Both the position numbers and the translations under genes were made by a program. A stretch of 64,000 bases of DNA. Source: Hippopus hippopus. Lineage: Eukaryota > Mollusca > Bivalvia > Cardiida > Cardiidae. The DNA is taken from the NCBI GenBank assembly GCA_946811185.2, contig OX328113.1, positions 22,791,521-22,855,520 of the forward strand. Direction: 5' to 3'. Under the pieces are notes generated by a model. That model worked only from the letters and a program-made list of their open reading frames with translations. It had not been told where the DNA came from and made no database searches. Numbering within the stretch: position 1 is the first letter of the stretch; every line of letters begins with the position of its first letter. Below are positions 33,209 to 45,500 of the stretch, piece after piece.

Positions 33209-36200
33209 TTACATTTCATATCTTTTTGCCTTTTTAAATTGTTTATATTTCAATCCCCTGTAAGCATATGCAATCATAGTAGCCACTTCGTGCTTTCTTT
33301 TCAACATTTCATCTACACCTTCTCTTTCTAACCTTTTCTTTCTAATTTTCTCTTCCATTCTCACCCTGAACCCATGTAAAGATGCTTGGATTCTACTAGA
33401 GGCTGAATACCAAACTTTCCTTTTCTCAACAATTAATCTTTTAAACGCTTTTCTGTCTGAGTAACCTCTAAAAGTTTTTTGTACTATCATAGCAGCTTTG
33501 TCTTCAGCAGAGGGACTTCTGCTGCTTATAACTTTTCTGGGTGTCCTTTTATCTACGTGTGTTTTTATTGCAAGTCTTCTTTTCAGTTCCTTCCGCACCA
33601 AATAAGCTTTAAAAGCTGCCTGCAATTCAGATGCTTTCCTGTGAAACAGTATCATTGCTTTGGCATTACGCATCAAAACTTCATCCACTTCAATTGTTAA
33701 TTGTCGTCCAGATCTTGTTCTGGGGCTCAATACAGGGGCTATCAAGTTTGCAACAAATTTTCTTTCCCTCTCAATATCTAGCCTTACACTGTATCCCCTA
33801 TATATAGCCTGAATTTTGGTTGCAGCTTCATGTTGTATTCGTAATTCCTTTACAGCCTTCATCTTGGTGCGCTGTTGCTGCACTCTAACAACAGTCTGTA
33901 CAAGTGATGCTGCCATATTCTTGACAGCAAGTTGTCTTTTTTGACTGAAATGAGCTCTAGACTGCCGGCCACGGATGGCAGCCTGGACCTTTATCAAAGC
34001 TTTAGTCTGGACTGCAAGTACTCTTCTTTCATGTATTCTATTTCTGGCTTGCCTGACGCAAAACATGGTTTGTATTGTGCTAGCAGTGTTATGTTTTTCT
34101 TCATATCTCTTATCCGCTATCAGTCTAAGTCTACTTGTAACTTTGTTTCTTATCTGATGTCCTTTAGCAGTTGCCTGTATTCTGTCTGCCGAAACTGCCC
34201 TCTTTTCAATATATTCAAAAGCACTGTTTAACAGTAGATCAATGATATACTTAGCATCATTATGAATCTGTTTCGCATTTTGTCTGTCCAATGCTATCTT
34301 TCTACCAATATATCCACGGTAAATTGCTTGTATTTTCACAGCTGACTGTTCACGGTTTCTCTGTACTTGTTCAACATGCTTTTTAAATGCTGTTCTGTTA
34401 CTACATCCTCTATAAGCTGCTTGTAACTGTGACAGTGACTTAAACTCCCTCACTCTCTGATCTAAATACATCTTGAATGATTTCCTACAAACGATCGCTT
34501 TATAACTTGCTTGTATCCTACTTGCTTGCTTTTTCTCTCTTTTGAGCTTTTCTTTAATTTGTTTCATGACATACCTCTTAATATAAGATCTGATGACAGA
34601 AGTGATTAATGTAGAAGCTTTCTTTTTCTCAGTTGCTTTCATCCTTTCTTTCCAACCTCTCACACTAGCTTGTATTTGACTTATTGCTGCTGAATCAATA
34701 GCTTTCTTTCTCTCACACAATTCTTCACGAACAACGTACCCCTTAAACCCTACTTTAATATCTGTTGCAACCTTGTTTTGTAGTCTTTTTTCTTTGGCTG
34801 TCAATATGTTGGTCTTCTTCATTTGTCGATAGTAAACTGCTTGTATTAAAGAAGCAGCTTTTTGTTTTTGCCTTTCGTTCTCCATAATGGCTTCATGCTT
34901 CTTTTCTCTTGTCCAGTGAGCCTTTACCATTGATTGCAGTCTGGTTGAACATGCATTTACCTTTACCATTCTCTTTGCTACAAAACCCCAGTAAAGGGCC
35001 TGAATCTTACTTGCAGCTACTTTGTTTGTCAATCGTCGTCGTGCAAGTCTCACTTGCATCTTTCTTCGCATCTTGCTCGCTCTGATTACCATCTGTAGCA
35101 TGCTTGAATTTTCATATCTTTTTTCAGCTCTTTCAATCTCTGACTTAGTTCTGCCAATGTTGATAACAATTAACTGTGGTAATTCAGCTGGTGATTCAAA
35201 TTGGGATGTCTCACTTTGAACTGATTGTGGATGAAGCTCTTCTATCAGCTCATCTTCTTTATCCTTTAAATCCTTTCTCACAATGTACCCCCTCCATCCA
35301 CTTTGAATGGCAATTGCCGCATTTATTCGCTTGAACTTCCATTGTTCATATTCAGCCTCATACTTAAGCAACCTTCTATCCTTCAACTCTTTCCTGACTT
35401 TGTAACCTCTGTAATTTTTCTGTATACACAAAGCACTCTTGTTTTCTTGCTCTGTATTCTTCTGATATGAAACTATTTCCTCTTTCTTCTTTTGAGCTTG
35501 AATCTTAACAAAACTTGTTGCTTGTTTTGCTTCGTTTGCTTCTTTCTTCAGTTTCAAAGCACTTGCTACCACTTTCCTTCTTTCGGCTTCCAGTTTGACG
35601 GATGATGTTCGAACCCTTACCATATTGAATTCTTCTTGTTTTCTGATGTTATTATCTTCTGCTTGGGTCAAAGTAAAAGAGACTCTATTTGGTTTTGCAG
35701 ATCTTGATATCCTGTCATTTGATTTTGGTCTTTGCTGCTTTTTCGATGATTTTTCCTTTTTAAATTTCTTTCTAACTAAATGGCCTCTGAGAGCAGCTTG
35801 AATGTAAGTTGCTGCTGCTTCTTGCTTTATATAGGCTTCTATCTTACTTCGCTTTTGTTTAGACTGCTTGCTGGCATAAAAGTCTGGTTGTGTGTATGAT
35901 TTACTAAAAAGTTGGTCGTTCCTTGCCGTAACAACAGTAATGCCTGTTTTTGCCCTTGTTAAATGAATAGGTGACTTGCCAATGTACGGTATCAAGGGCA
36001 AGTTTGTTGGTTTAGCTGAATTGGTATCGACTTCTTCCTTCAACTGTTTTTCACCCAAAGTTTCTAGTTCGTGTTGTTTATTAAATGCTCTAAGCTTAAC
36101 AATAGATTTATGTCTCAGTTTGAAGTCATCCGTTTCTGACAGGGAACCCATCCTTTCCAGCTGTGGACCCTTCCGGTCACATGTGTTGGTATCAGATTCC

Positions 36201-39200
36201 ACCATTTTAGACAGTGATAAAAACACTCGTCTGACTTGATACCCTGCAAAAGCAGCTTGCAACTCTGTGGCTCGCTCTGTTAGAATGCTACTATGCATCT
36301 CAACATGGAGAGATTTATTGCTTCTGTAACTTCTGGCACTTTTCTGTCTATTACTACTTTTTCGCTTATTTGGAATTGCATTCTTTATAGAAACGAATCT
36401 TTCAAAAGCAACTTTAATTATAGTTGCCCCTGCCTTCTTTCTCTCGTTCAGTTGACTGTGACTGAACCTTTCTGTTGCTTTCACTTCTTTCACATGTATT
36501 GGTCCTTCTGATCCCAATTTTAAAGACTGATTTTCCTTGTAAATAATCTCAGTATTCTCAGACTGTCTTAAGATACTCTCTTTTTCATTCTTCTCTCTCT
36601 CCTCTTTCTCTCTTTTAGATTTATTATTTTTGTAAGAAATAAATGCATTCTTAATTTTCTGAAGATTTTGTTCTTTATTTCTCTTTTGCACTCCGTCTCT
36701 CCGAGATTTATAAACCTTAAAAGCTGTTTGTAATTTAGAAATATTGTCTTCTCTTTCAGCAACTTTTCTGTCGAGAAAATTAGACTTTCTTGCTTGATAA
36801 TCCTTAATAGCTGCAGTGATCTGATAAATGCTGTGTTTCTTCTTCAAAACCATTTCATTCTCTTTCTTTTGCTTTGCAAAACGAGACATTGCAGCAGCAA
36901 TTTTTGCCACATTCTTAATTTTAATTTTCTCATCCTTAGCTTTAAGCCTCTCAAGAAACTTTTTGTAGTTCGCATCAATATGCTTCTGTTTATAAATGGC
37001 ATTTGAGCTATCCTCATGACCTTTATAGTTATTCTCAGTAACTTCAATGTCTCCCTTCATGTAAAGAAAGTTGGATGCACTTTGATTAAAATCTAAAGCC
37101 TTTTTAGCTCCCCTATGCAGTTGATAGTCTTGAAAAGCTGATTTGATAATAGAAGCCCCTTTTTCTTTTTTAAATTTACTTTGGTCCTCATTCAACAAAC
37201 TCTTTTTACCTGACCTACTCTTGTCAAACCCAAGTCTTCTAACCTTAGCACTACGTAATGAGAAATCTTTCCTTAATGCTGAAACTGCTCTGTCAATTTT
37301 CTTTATATCTATCAATTCGCCACCCCCACTTATCAGCTCTGATATTTCTCTCCTAAGTCTATATGCCCAGAAAGCCGCTTGCAGTTGACTTACAGCATTA
37401 ACATTCTTTTCCATGGAGCTCATTTCTCCCTCATCGTCCTCAACTTCTTTTAAACTCTCTCCCTCTTTTTCAACCTCCCGACCCGAAAATTTATCTCTGC
37501 TTGAAGGTAATGAACTTCTTGGAGAGACAACCTTGCTTGGTGACTGATTTTCAATCAAAGTTATATTTATATCTGCCCTCAGGCCAATCTCACTCTCGCT
37601 TAACCCTGAAGACCAAAGAATTGACTTTAGACTGTCTTTATCCTCTCCCCTTTCTCTTTTAAATCTCCCTGACGAGTCTCTCTTTCTACTTCTAACAGAG
37701 CAGAGACTTTCACTACTTAACGATCTTTCATTCCCCTTCTCTCCATGACAAGCTTTCTCACTTTTTTGTGATTTTCTTGCAACATATCGTAAAAAGTGAC
37801 CTTTTATGATCGCAGTGGCCTTTTCCAGTTCATCAGATTCATAAGGAGTTTGTTCGGCATAAATTGACTGTTCTTGCTTCCATGCACAGATTCTAGCACG
37901 GGTTCTATGCATATAGTAAACAGCCTGGATTTTAGTGGCAGCTAACCTTAATGTTTTGTCAGAATACATTTTTATATAGGAATCTTCCCAGTAAGATGTT
38001 TGTGGCGAAACATTTTTGGGGGTCTTTGGAGAAGTAGGACCCTGTAGCGAGACTGCAGACATTGGTTTTGGTGTAGTTAAGTCATGTCTGACAAGATAAC
38101 CCTTACACAAAGCTTGAATAAAAGTAGCAAAGTGGTCAGTATTATCAACAGACATCAGTTTGGATCTTGTTTGCATTATGGTGATTGCATGCTTTCGTGT
38201 CAAAAACCCCCTTACTGCTGCTTGAAGATAGTGAATGTCTTTTGAATGAAGTTCCTTAGCCTTCGGTTGTAAGTTGTTTGTATGTTGTGTAAAAGCAGGA
38301 GATTGGCATTGTGCTTGTTTCTTGACAATTTTTTCTCTATACCTTTTCCTAATCGCATAACCCTTCCATGCAGCTTTTAAAATAATCAATGACCTGTAAA
38401 AATGTGGATCTTTGTTGCAAAATTTTCTTGAATGGTATGCTCTAAAAGCAGTCTGAATATATGTAACTAAGTCAAGTCGTTTTTGAACAAAAGATTGGCC
38501 TTTTCTGTGAGTCAGTCTAGAAACAGCAGATTCAGGTAACTGATCGATATCAATAGCCTTTAAATCTGAAATATCAAAAACATTACTGGTTACCTGGGAT
38601 TTAATTGCTTTTCTTGTTTGATAACCTTTAAACGCACTCTGGATTTTTGTTGCAGCCATGTTCAGATCATTTTCATCTCTGTTGTTTCTTTTAGGGGTGG
38701 AATCTGGTAGCTGAGGTTCGTGATTTTGTTTGTATGACTTTCTAGTTTGGTATCCCCTTGCTGCAGCTTGAATTTTTGTCGCTGCTTCATCATCCCTTTG
38801 CTTATTTCGGGCAGCCCTTTGCATTTGGGACTGTTTTCTTACTCTGTAACCTCTAAATCCTGCCTGAATTTTTGTTGCAGCAACATTCTGGCGTTCCTCT
38901 TGAATTGCCCTTTTTGACTCTTCTTGTTCCCTCTTTTCTTCCATCTGTTTGGCAATATCTTTTCTGACGTGATAACCTTTGAATGATGCCTGAATTTTCT
39001 TAGCAGCTTCTTCTTTTTGCTTGTCATAATTCTGTTCTTGAGAAAGAGCAGCATTCTTTCTTACTTGATAACCTCTGAAGCTACTTTGTATTGTAACAGC
39101 TGCTTCAGGTTGTTTTCTCACCTTTTCTTCATCTATCCTATTATCATTTGCATTTATATCAATATTCTGTTTTTCTAACCTTTTATGAGTATACTTTCTA

Positions 39201-39514
39201 GTCATATAACCTCTAAATCCACTTTGAATTTTAACAGCTGCTTCATTTCTTTCTTTCTCTCGCTTTCTATTATTTTCACTAACCTGAAGTTTGTCTCGTC
39301 TTGCTTTCCGAACTTTGTAGCCCTTAAATCCAGCCTGGATTTTGGTGGCAGCAAGATCCTGGCGTTTACTATCTTCATCACGCTTTCTCATTTCTTCTTC
39401 TTGTCTTCTCATCTCTTCTTCTTGTCTTCTGTTGTTTTCCTGCTGTTGTTTTTTGGCCTTGAAGTCTCTCCTTGCCTTCCAGCCCCTGGCCCCTGCTTGT
39501 AACTTGGTAGCAGC
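33209..39514 (-). CDS. Giant 6.3-kb terminal exon encoding about 40 IQ motifs
   Basis: One frame stays open for 2101 codons from the acceptor ACTGTCTAG|GCT at 39515 to TAA at 33209. The first in-frame Met lies at 39412, but the 34 codons upstream already encode an IQ motif (AATKLQAGARGWKARRDF), so the exon starts at 39514. Motifs fit IQxxxRGxxxR closely in the first 275 or so residues (AATKIQAGFKGYKVRK, AAVKIQSGFRGYMTRK, AATKIQAAARGYQTRK), spaced about 35-45 residues. They become sparse and degenerate between about residues 560 and 1150, and are regular again to the end (KIQAIYRGYIGRK, KIQAIYRGYSVRLD, IVQKTFRGYSDRKA). Linkers are Lys/Arg/Glu-rich, likely continuous helix. A single exon this large recalls the large IQ exon of vertebrate ASPM, an analogy only. 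Confidence 0.9.
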   Translation of the reverse strand, partial: AATKLQAGARGWKARRDFKAKKQQQENNRRQEEEMRRQEEEMRKRDEDSKRQDLAATKIQAGFKGYKVRKARRDKLQVSENNRKREKERNEAAVKIQSGFRGYMTRKYTHKRLEKQNIDINANDNRIDEEKVRKQPEAAVTIQSSFRGYQVRKNAALSQEQNYDKQKEEAAKKIQASFKGYHVRKDIAKQMEEKREQEESKRAIQEERQNVAATKIQAGFRGYRVRKQSQMQRAARNKQRDDEAATKIQAAARGYQTRKSYKQNHEPQLPDSTPKRNNRDENDLNMAATKIQSAFKGYQTRKAIKSQVTSNVFDISDLKAIDIDQLPESAVSRLTHRKGQSFVQKRLDLVTYIQTAFRAYHSRKFCNKDPHFYRSLIILKAAWKGYAIRKRYREKIVKKQAQCQSPAFTQHTNNLQPKAKELHSKDIHYLQAAVRGFLTRKHAITIMQTRSKLMSVDNTDHFATFIQALCKGYLVRHDLTTPKPMSAVSLQGPTSPKTPKNVSPQTSYWEDSYIKMYSDKTLRLAATKIQAVYYMHRTRARICAWKQEQSIYAEQTPYESDELEKATAIIKGHFLRYVARKSQKSEKACHGEKGNERSLSSESLCSVRSRKRDSSGRFKRERGEDKDSLKSILWSSGLSESEIGLRADINITLIENQSPSKVVSPRSSLPSSRDKFSGREVEKEGESLKEVEDDEGEMSSMEKNVNAVSQLQAAFWAYRLRREISELISGGGELIDIKKIDRAVSALRKDFSLRSAKVRRLGFDKSRSGKKSLLNEDQSKFKKEKGASIIKSAFQDYQLHRGAKKALDFNQSASNFLYMKGDIEVTENNYKGHEDSSNAIYKQKHIDANYKKFLERLKAKDEKIKIKNVAKIAAAMSRFAKQKKENEMVLKKKHSIYQITAAIKDYQARKSNFLDRKVAEREDNISKLQTAFKVYKSRRDGVQKRNKEQNLQKIKNAFISYKNNKSKREKEEREKNEKESILRQSENTEIIYKENQSLKLGSEGPIHVKEVKATERFSHSQLNERKKAGATIIKVAFERFVSIKNAIPNKRKSSNRQKSARSYRSNKSLHVEMHSSILTERATELQAAFAGYQVRRVFLSLSKMVESDTNTCDRKGPQLERMGSLSETDDFKLRHKSIVKLRAFNKQHELETLGEKQLKEEVDTNSAKPTNLPLIPYIGKSPIHLTRAKTGITVVTARNDQLFSKSYTQPDFYASKQSKQKRSKIEAYIKQEAAATYIQAALRGHLVRKKFKKEKSSKKQQRPKSNDRISRSAKPNRVSFTLTQAEDNNIRKQEEFNMVRVRTSSVKLEAERRKVVASALKLKKEANEAKQATSFVKIQAQKKKEEIVSYQKNTEQENKSALCIQKNYRGYKVRKELKDRRLLKYEAEYEQWKFKRINAAIAIQSGWRGYIVRKDLKDKEDELIEELHPQSVQSETSQFESPAELPQLIVINIGRTKSEIERAEKRYENSSMLQMVIRASKMRRKMQVRLARRRLTNKVAASKIQALYWGFVAKRMVKVNACSTRLQSMVKAHWTREKKHEAIMENERQKQKAASLIQAVYYRQMKKTNILTAKEKRLQNKVATDIKVGFKGYVVREELCERKKAIDSAAISQIQASVRGWKERMKATEKKKASTLITSVIRSYIKRYVMKQIKEKLKREKKQASRIQASYKAIVCRKSFKMYLDQRVREFKSLSQLQAAYRGCSNRTAFKKHVEQVQRNREQSAVKIQAIYRGYIGRKIALDRQNAKQIHNDAKYIIDLLLNSAFEYIEKRAVSADRIQATAKGHQIRNKVTSRLRLIADKRYEEKHNTASTIQTMFCVRQARNRIHERRVLAVQTKALIKVQAAIRGRQSRAHFSQKRQLAVKNMAASLVQTVVRVQQQRTKMKAVKELRIQHEAATKIQAIYRGYSVRLDIERERKFVANLIAPVLSPRTRSGRQLTIEVDEVLMRNAKAMILFHRKASELQAAFKAYLVRKELKRRLAIKTHVDKRTPRKVISSRSPSAEDKAAMIVQKTFRGYSDRKAFKRLIVEKRKVWYSASSRIQASLHGFRVRMEEKIRKKRLEREGVDEMLKRKHEVATMIAYAYRGLKYKQFKKAKRYEM

Positions 39515-42500
39515 CTAGACAGTATTTCAAATCAAAAATATGAAACATTTGGCATAACATGATTTACAGTACATAAAAAATACTTCGACAAGTTGTGATA
39601 TGTTTTGAATAAAGCTAGGGTAATTTCTTTGTTAATTTAGCAAAAAGCTGGTTGATTTTTAAAAGCCAGTTAACACTATACCTACCGGTATACAACAAAG
39701 AACTTGAACCATATAAAGGTCAATTTTAATAATGAGTTTCTAAAATAATTTTATCACTGCCAGGTCTTATTTCAATGAAGGATTAGCACGTAAAGTTAAC
39801 AACTTGTAAACTTCACCTGACTACCATGACTTGGCAAGGAACTTGCTTACAACCAATGTAAAACTGTCATGCAAAAAAAGCCAGGTCAGCCATTACCTTT
39901 AATTTGATCATTTTTTGTTTGCTCAAATGATTCCATTCATAATTATATAAAGGTTGTGCCTCCTTGATCAATCTATTACCATAATGGATACTTAGAGAAA
40001 TGTCATTAATAAGTACATATTACAAATAAGAGAACTTTTTGAAGTAAAGAACAATCATTTTCTTTGGATGAGAAGGTACATACTTATGGGGAAACTTGTT
40101 CCTGACTGCTATTTTTCTTCCATACTATTTTCAAAATTTGTCTTTGAAAGGAGCACAAAAAATGCTTTTGTGAGGTAAGTGGTCACAGGTTCAATTGTGT
40201 TTTAGAAATATAAATTTAATTCGATTATAGATGACTATTTTGTTTGCACTTAGTCCTCTTTACACCTTTTTGTATTCTTGAAATAAACCGTAATTCAATG
40301 ATTATCCCTAACTCTAAAAGATGTTTTAATGTAGTCAGTTGTAATTTTTAGGGGGTTATGACTTAATCTTATTTTTCCAGTACTCTTTTATTAATACTCA
40401 ATATTAGAATTTTTCAAAGAATCATTAAGATGTCCATGAGGGTCGGAAATGATGTAATGGCTGCATCTTATTAGTTACCGGGATATAAAAAAAAAAATCT
40501 ACATGTGAAGGAAACCCTTTTAAATAATTCCCGAAAATAAATTACTAATGATTCCATATAACTGGATGATTTATATATAACCTATCACAAGCTTCATCTA
40601 AAATTCTCTTTGGTTTCAAACAGCCAACTCGCATGTCTCCATGTGCATGAAAGTATGATAGATTTTAAAAAAATCAACAGATTGGGGGGGGGGGGAAACA
40701 TCAATTTAAAATTAAGTTTCAAGACAATTTGGTAATTTATCACAACTTCTGATAAGAAAAGGGAAAATGGGCTTGAACCATCTGCGTAACAGCATGTAGA
40801 CAGCATAACACTCAAGAATACATGCTAACTGTAACAAACAGAAAAAAAGTCAAGTGCAATCTAGCCTACACAAATTATCCCTGAAAGTTTCCATTACTAG
40901 CTTGGCTGTTTTTGGAGAAAAAGACCAGTTACTGTCATAGCCCTGTCATGTTGTCTGCGTCGTCTGCCTCATCGTTGTGCAAAACTTTTACCTTTTGCAA
41001 TATCTATGTTATTACTGAAGATATTTACTTCAAACTTGGATAAGTTGTTAAATACCAAAAAGGGGACCTATACAACAAGGGCAAGTAACTATCAAAGTAT
41101 TTTTGACACAGTTATGCCCTTTTTTGACTTAGAATTTTAACTGAAAATCAGCACTTGCAGCCGAGAATTGGCTCCTGTATGCTCTGTGTGTGTGTGTTTT
41201 TTTTCCCCAAAGAGTTCAAGTTATAGATGAGATAACCAAACTGTAGGTTTCAGAAAAAGTTTGACCACAAATGTAGACAAAACAGTAATCAGGACAAAAG
41301 CCTTGCAAAAATATAGAAAGATGATGGACGTACACCTAACAAAAGTCAAAAAAACGTTAAATTGCTGAAAATTCTACAGAACTGACTGTTTGACAGATGG
41401 ATTAATGATGACATAATACCATAGGTTAAATATCTCTGGTATTCTTTGCATATTTCAAGCTGAAGCAATTAGCTGTTCACGCCCTGAAAGTACTTTTGCA
41501 ATAAAAACCTTTCACAACATTTTTGCAAAAACAGAAAATGCTACAAGCGATTTTTTACCAGGCTCATCTTTTAAGTTTTGTTCTTCTGCATAAGCTGTTA
41601 GATGTGAAAGTAGAAGCCAAGATTTTTTAGGTTACAAATGACAAAAATCTGAAACCGGTAATGGGTTGACATATATGAGACAAGTCCAGCTTGCTAACAC
41701 ATGTGACAAAGAAAAAGTAAACTTCGGCTGACACCACAAAAATTTCTAAAATGAATGTAAACAGAAAGGCAATAATTTCAACAAAGATGATTTCCTTAAA
41801 GAGTTTCTAGATTCAAGTGACACGAGGAGCCTGCTGTTTGGTTCTTATATTTTGTTTCAGTTTTACTTTTATAAACATATGGATAATCAGGGTAATTCTT
41901 AGCTCTTAGGGGATTTCGAAATCAGAAATGTTTCTGATATCCTTTAAAATAAACCAAATCTAGGAAAACATTTGATTATTATACCTGAGCTTGCCTTTGT
42001 TCATCCCTTAGTCGAGCCTCACGAGCGGAGGCAGGGGTTGAGTTCCTTGGATTGTGTGACTGCTCAGTTTGCTCATTGGGATCATCCCATGTATCGTGTT
42101 GTTGTCCCTCTCTCTGATGAAGGGATATATATATCTAATTTTAGTATTTTTGCTTTGGTGAGAAAAGGTGGCTATATATATTGAGGAAACTAATAGGGGA
42201 GAAGCTAGTTGTTTAAGAAAGGTGAGGGGGAGACAACAAAATTGTGAAAAGAAATTTGTGCTTTGAGGCCCATTCAAGTGATCAAGATAGCAAAAAGAAA
42301 CATTACAAAAGTAATACAGTAAAAAAAAAAGACCTATGAGACAAATACCAGAATAGCCCATCTCAAACCAACAGAAAGCTTTTACAGATTTTAATGGCAC
42401 AAAGGAAAAATATTCTAAAGAAAGGAGAACAAAGGCTAGATATTTCAACATAACTAATAAAACTTATTTCTGTTCTATGTCAATGATAAAATAAGGGTAA

Positions 42501-45500
42501 CAACATTTATCTATGGTCTTTGGTCAGGGACCTTTTTTGACTGTGAACTATACACAGGCTATTCTCCAACATCCTATCTTCATGGCCTATGCTGTCATTT
42601 GATGAAAACAGTAATTGGCTACAGTGCCAGTGTTTACATTTATAAATTAGATTAATAGCACTACCTTCGTACTCAGTGCATATATATGGTTGTTAATTCA
42701 GATTGAAACAGATTGCACTTCAGATTGGAAGATCACATTTTAAACTTTCTTGACACCATTTTTGATGAGAGAACTTGACTCTATGCCCCTGAATTTTCAC
42801 CAGAGATTGCTGATCAAAATGTTCTTTGCCAAAAGAAATTTCACTTCAACCTTATTGATTCAAGCCATCAGACTTCAAGATTGGAGACAAAAAGACAGGG
42901 GAGATGGACAGAGAGAGAGAGACTGAGAAGAAGAGAGAGAGGCAGAGAGGCAAGCTCCTATATACAGGATAATAAGAGAGAGATGTACAAGCTGAACTAG
43001 GTACCATTAGGACTGCACTAAAAAAGAGCAGCAAAAATTTTATGAAGAAAAGAACACAGAAACAAGTTAAACTAGAAAAAAAAATTCACTATTGACTATC
43101 AAAATTTTAATAGAATGTTTCTACTGAAAATCCATTTCAGGAGTTGATAAATAAAATCATGATTTTTTTCTTTCTTTTATGTTCAAGGTATCAACTGGAT
43201 TAATATGGATTGGAATTTTCAAATGAGTAGCTGCAACACTGCTTTCGATGCAGTAACTTATCAATATCAACCTGTAGTTTAAGCAACACTCCCCAAATCT
43301 GCATATTTTGTGTTAGTATGGATAAATATATGATAATGGAAGTGCTTTTGAAGACCCAACTTTATCAGTTTAAAGTATAAACATGTTTAGAAAGTGAGAG
43401 CCTGGCAAGCTTGGGCTTGAGATCCAAATCCCTAAATAATTTACTTTTATGATAATCTATCGGGGCATCATTTCCAGATAACAATTATAATAATTCACAA
43501 ACTTGTCTCTAAGATCTACAGCCATAAAACTGGCTAAAGATCTGATGTTTCTGAACTGCTCAAAATCTTAATAGCTTTTGAAGCATCTTCTACATGCTAT
43601 ACTTGTTAACATTTTCTTCAATTTAGATTTTTAGATACACACACTGCAAATTGTTCAAAATATGACCTTTAAGACAAGCTGTTATAGTTTCTTTTTCAGG
43701 TTTAAATTTTAACCATATTTTCAAACTGGACTCCTCCAACCATCAGTTTCAAATTTTCAAACATGTACATAAACTTATCGTCTGTAATCAACATTTAAAT
43801 CCTCCAAAAAAATCCTCAAAATCTTATTATAAGAAAAAGTAGGTCATCCTTAATGAAATATATTCACAAGCACATTAAATACAAACAGGTATCATGCAAC
43901 CATGAGATCGCCGCAGTAATGAATAGCATAAATAATCAGCCAATCCAATAGCTAGTCTTAAAATGTAGAATCCGATTGCATAAACTATATATCTAAAAAA
44001 AAAAACCCGGTTTTTCAACTACCCCGTGAAAGAAGGTTTTTGATGAGATCTGCATACATGTTCAATTCGGATGAATCTGAAATTTGTTACCTGGTAAAGA
44101 AATAAAATTGTCTGGCAGATCCAGCAATTGATATTTTATCAATCTTAAGCCAATAAGATAGCTATTTTTAAAACTTAGAATCTGAATGGTATTAAAAATG
44201 GTTAATGGATACTGCCTCTAAACTCTTGACCAGATATGAAAAGAGTCTTTGTCAGACCAACAGTCTTAGGAGATTCTTAATGCTATCATACATGATTTTC
44301 AAGCTGGTCTTCAAAAGTTCATATATTACACAGATGAATAATATATCACAGCCAATATTAATAAAAGGAGACAGTCAATACAGACAAACAAAATGGTTTC
44401 ACTAATTACTATATAGAATTATAAAATATAATACCATCTGACACAAAGAGGTAACATTTGATTGTGTCTTTGGTGTTTAACACTTTTTTCAAAATTATTT
44501 CAGTAATATTGCTGCTACCAGTGTACCTATCTATACATGCTTCCCTGGAGTCTTCTTCACCAGCACTACACAGAATATTCTTCATAAAGTCACTGGCCGC
44601 TCTCCAACAAAAGTCATTGTCAAAACAATGTTCAGCAATGAGAGAGGAATTAATCCTGTCGCAATGATTACTTCAATTGTTGGAAAAAATTCGGCCTAGC
44701 ATGGAATAAAGGCAGTAACTCCTGGGTTTCAGGCCCTGTATGCTATTGACTTTGTTACCATGCCCGGCAGCAACATATGAAGGAAAGGAAAATGTTCTTT
44801 ATATTGATAGACAAAGCTCTATTACAAGAAATTATTCTTCCAATTTTTCTTGAAGTGATCTAACTATTTACTGAACAAATCTGATTGGTAAAGAATCAAA
44901 CAGCTTAAATCCCTTATGTGGCTTTTGAAGGTAGTGTAAAATTTTCTATTTCGTTCACTTTGTCTGATTCATAAAGTAGCAATAATGATGATAATAATAA
45001 TAAGTGAACTCTGCTATCGAATAAGTATTATCTTTCAAGTAATTATTTTACTTCACTGAAATATTGCTAATAAATCCAAAAATTCTTTAAGTTTTTATGC
45101 ATAATACTTAAACTACAAAATGCCCAATTTCTGATTTTGTCATTACATGTTCTTTAAAGAGTTTTTTCCCCCATCTTCATGAAATTCTTTCGAGTCATTC
45201 TTGAAGATGTTAATTCACTGCAGATTGAAATAAATGAATAAATACTAAAACATCAAACTAGTTGGTTAGGCACATTGTATGTATATAGATGATTACTATC
45301 AGCTCTTATGATTCAGTAATGTCTATTTCACAGACTTTTGGGATTTAAACATTTCTTGACATGCTTAACAACATAGAGTGACAGAAACGGTTAAGAAGTA
45401 AGAAAATCAATGTTAGTAACCCATCATCCTGTTGAACTAAGAGGTGAAGAGGTTATAGAGGGAAAAAAGTGAAACACTACAAAAGCGAGTTCAGGAAAAT

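Noticed and set aside
33479..39502. Numerous plus-strand ORFs of 60-105 codons opposite the giant IQ exon
   Set aside because: They are antisense shadows of a strongly biased coding frame; none has splice sites or motifs of its own.
33209..39514. Naming the IQ protein ASPM
   Set aside because: Only the IQ array is shared in style; no CH or ASH domain or C-terminal repeat region of ASPM is visible in the window.
42008..42451. 147-codon minus-strand ORF at 42.0-42.45 kb
   Set aside because: It overlaps the penultimate IQ gene exon in a different frame and includes intron; the exon frame reads on into the IQ array, this one does not.
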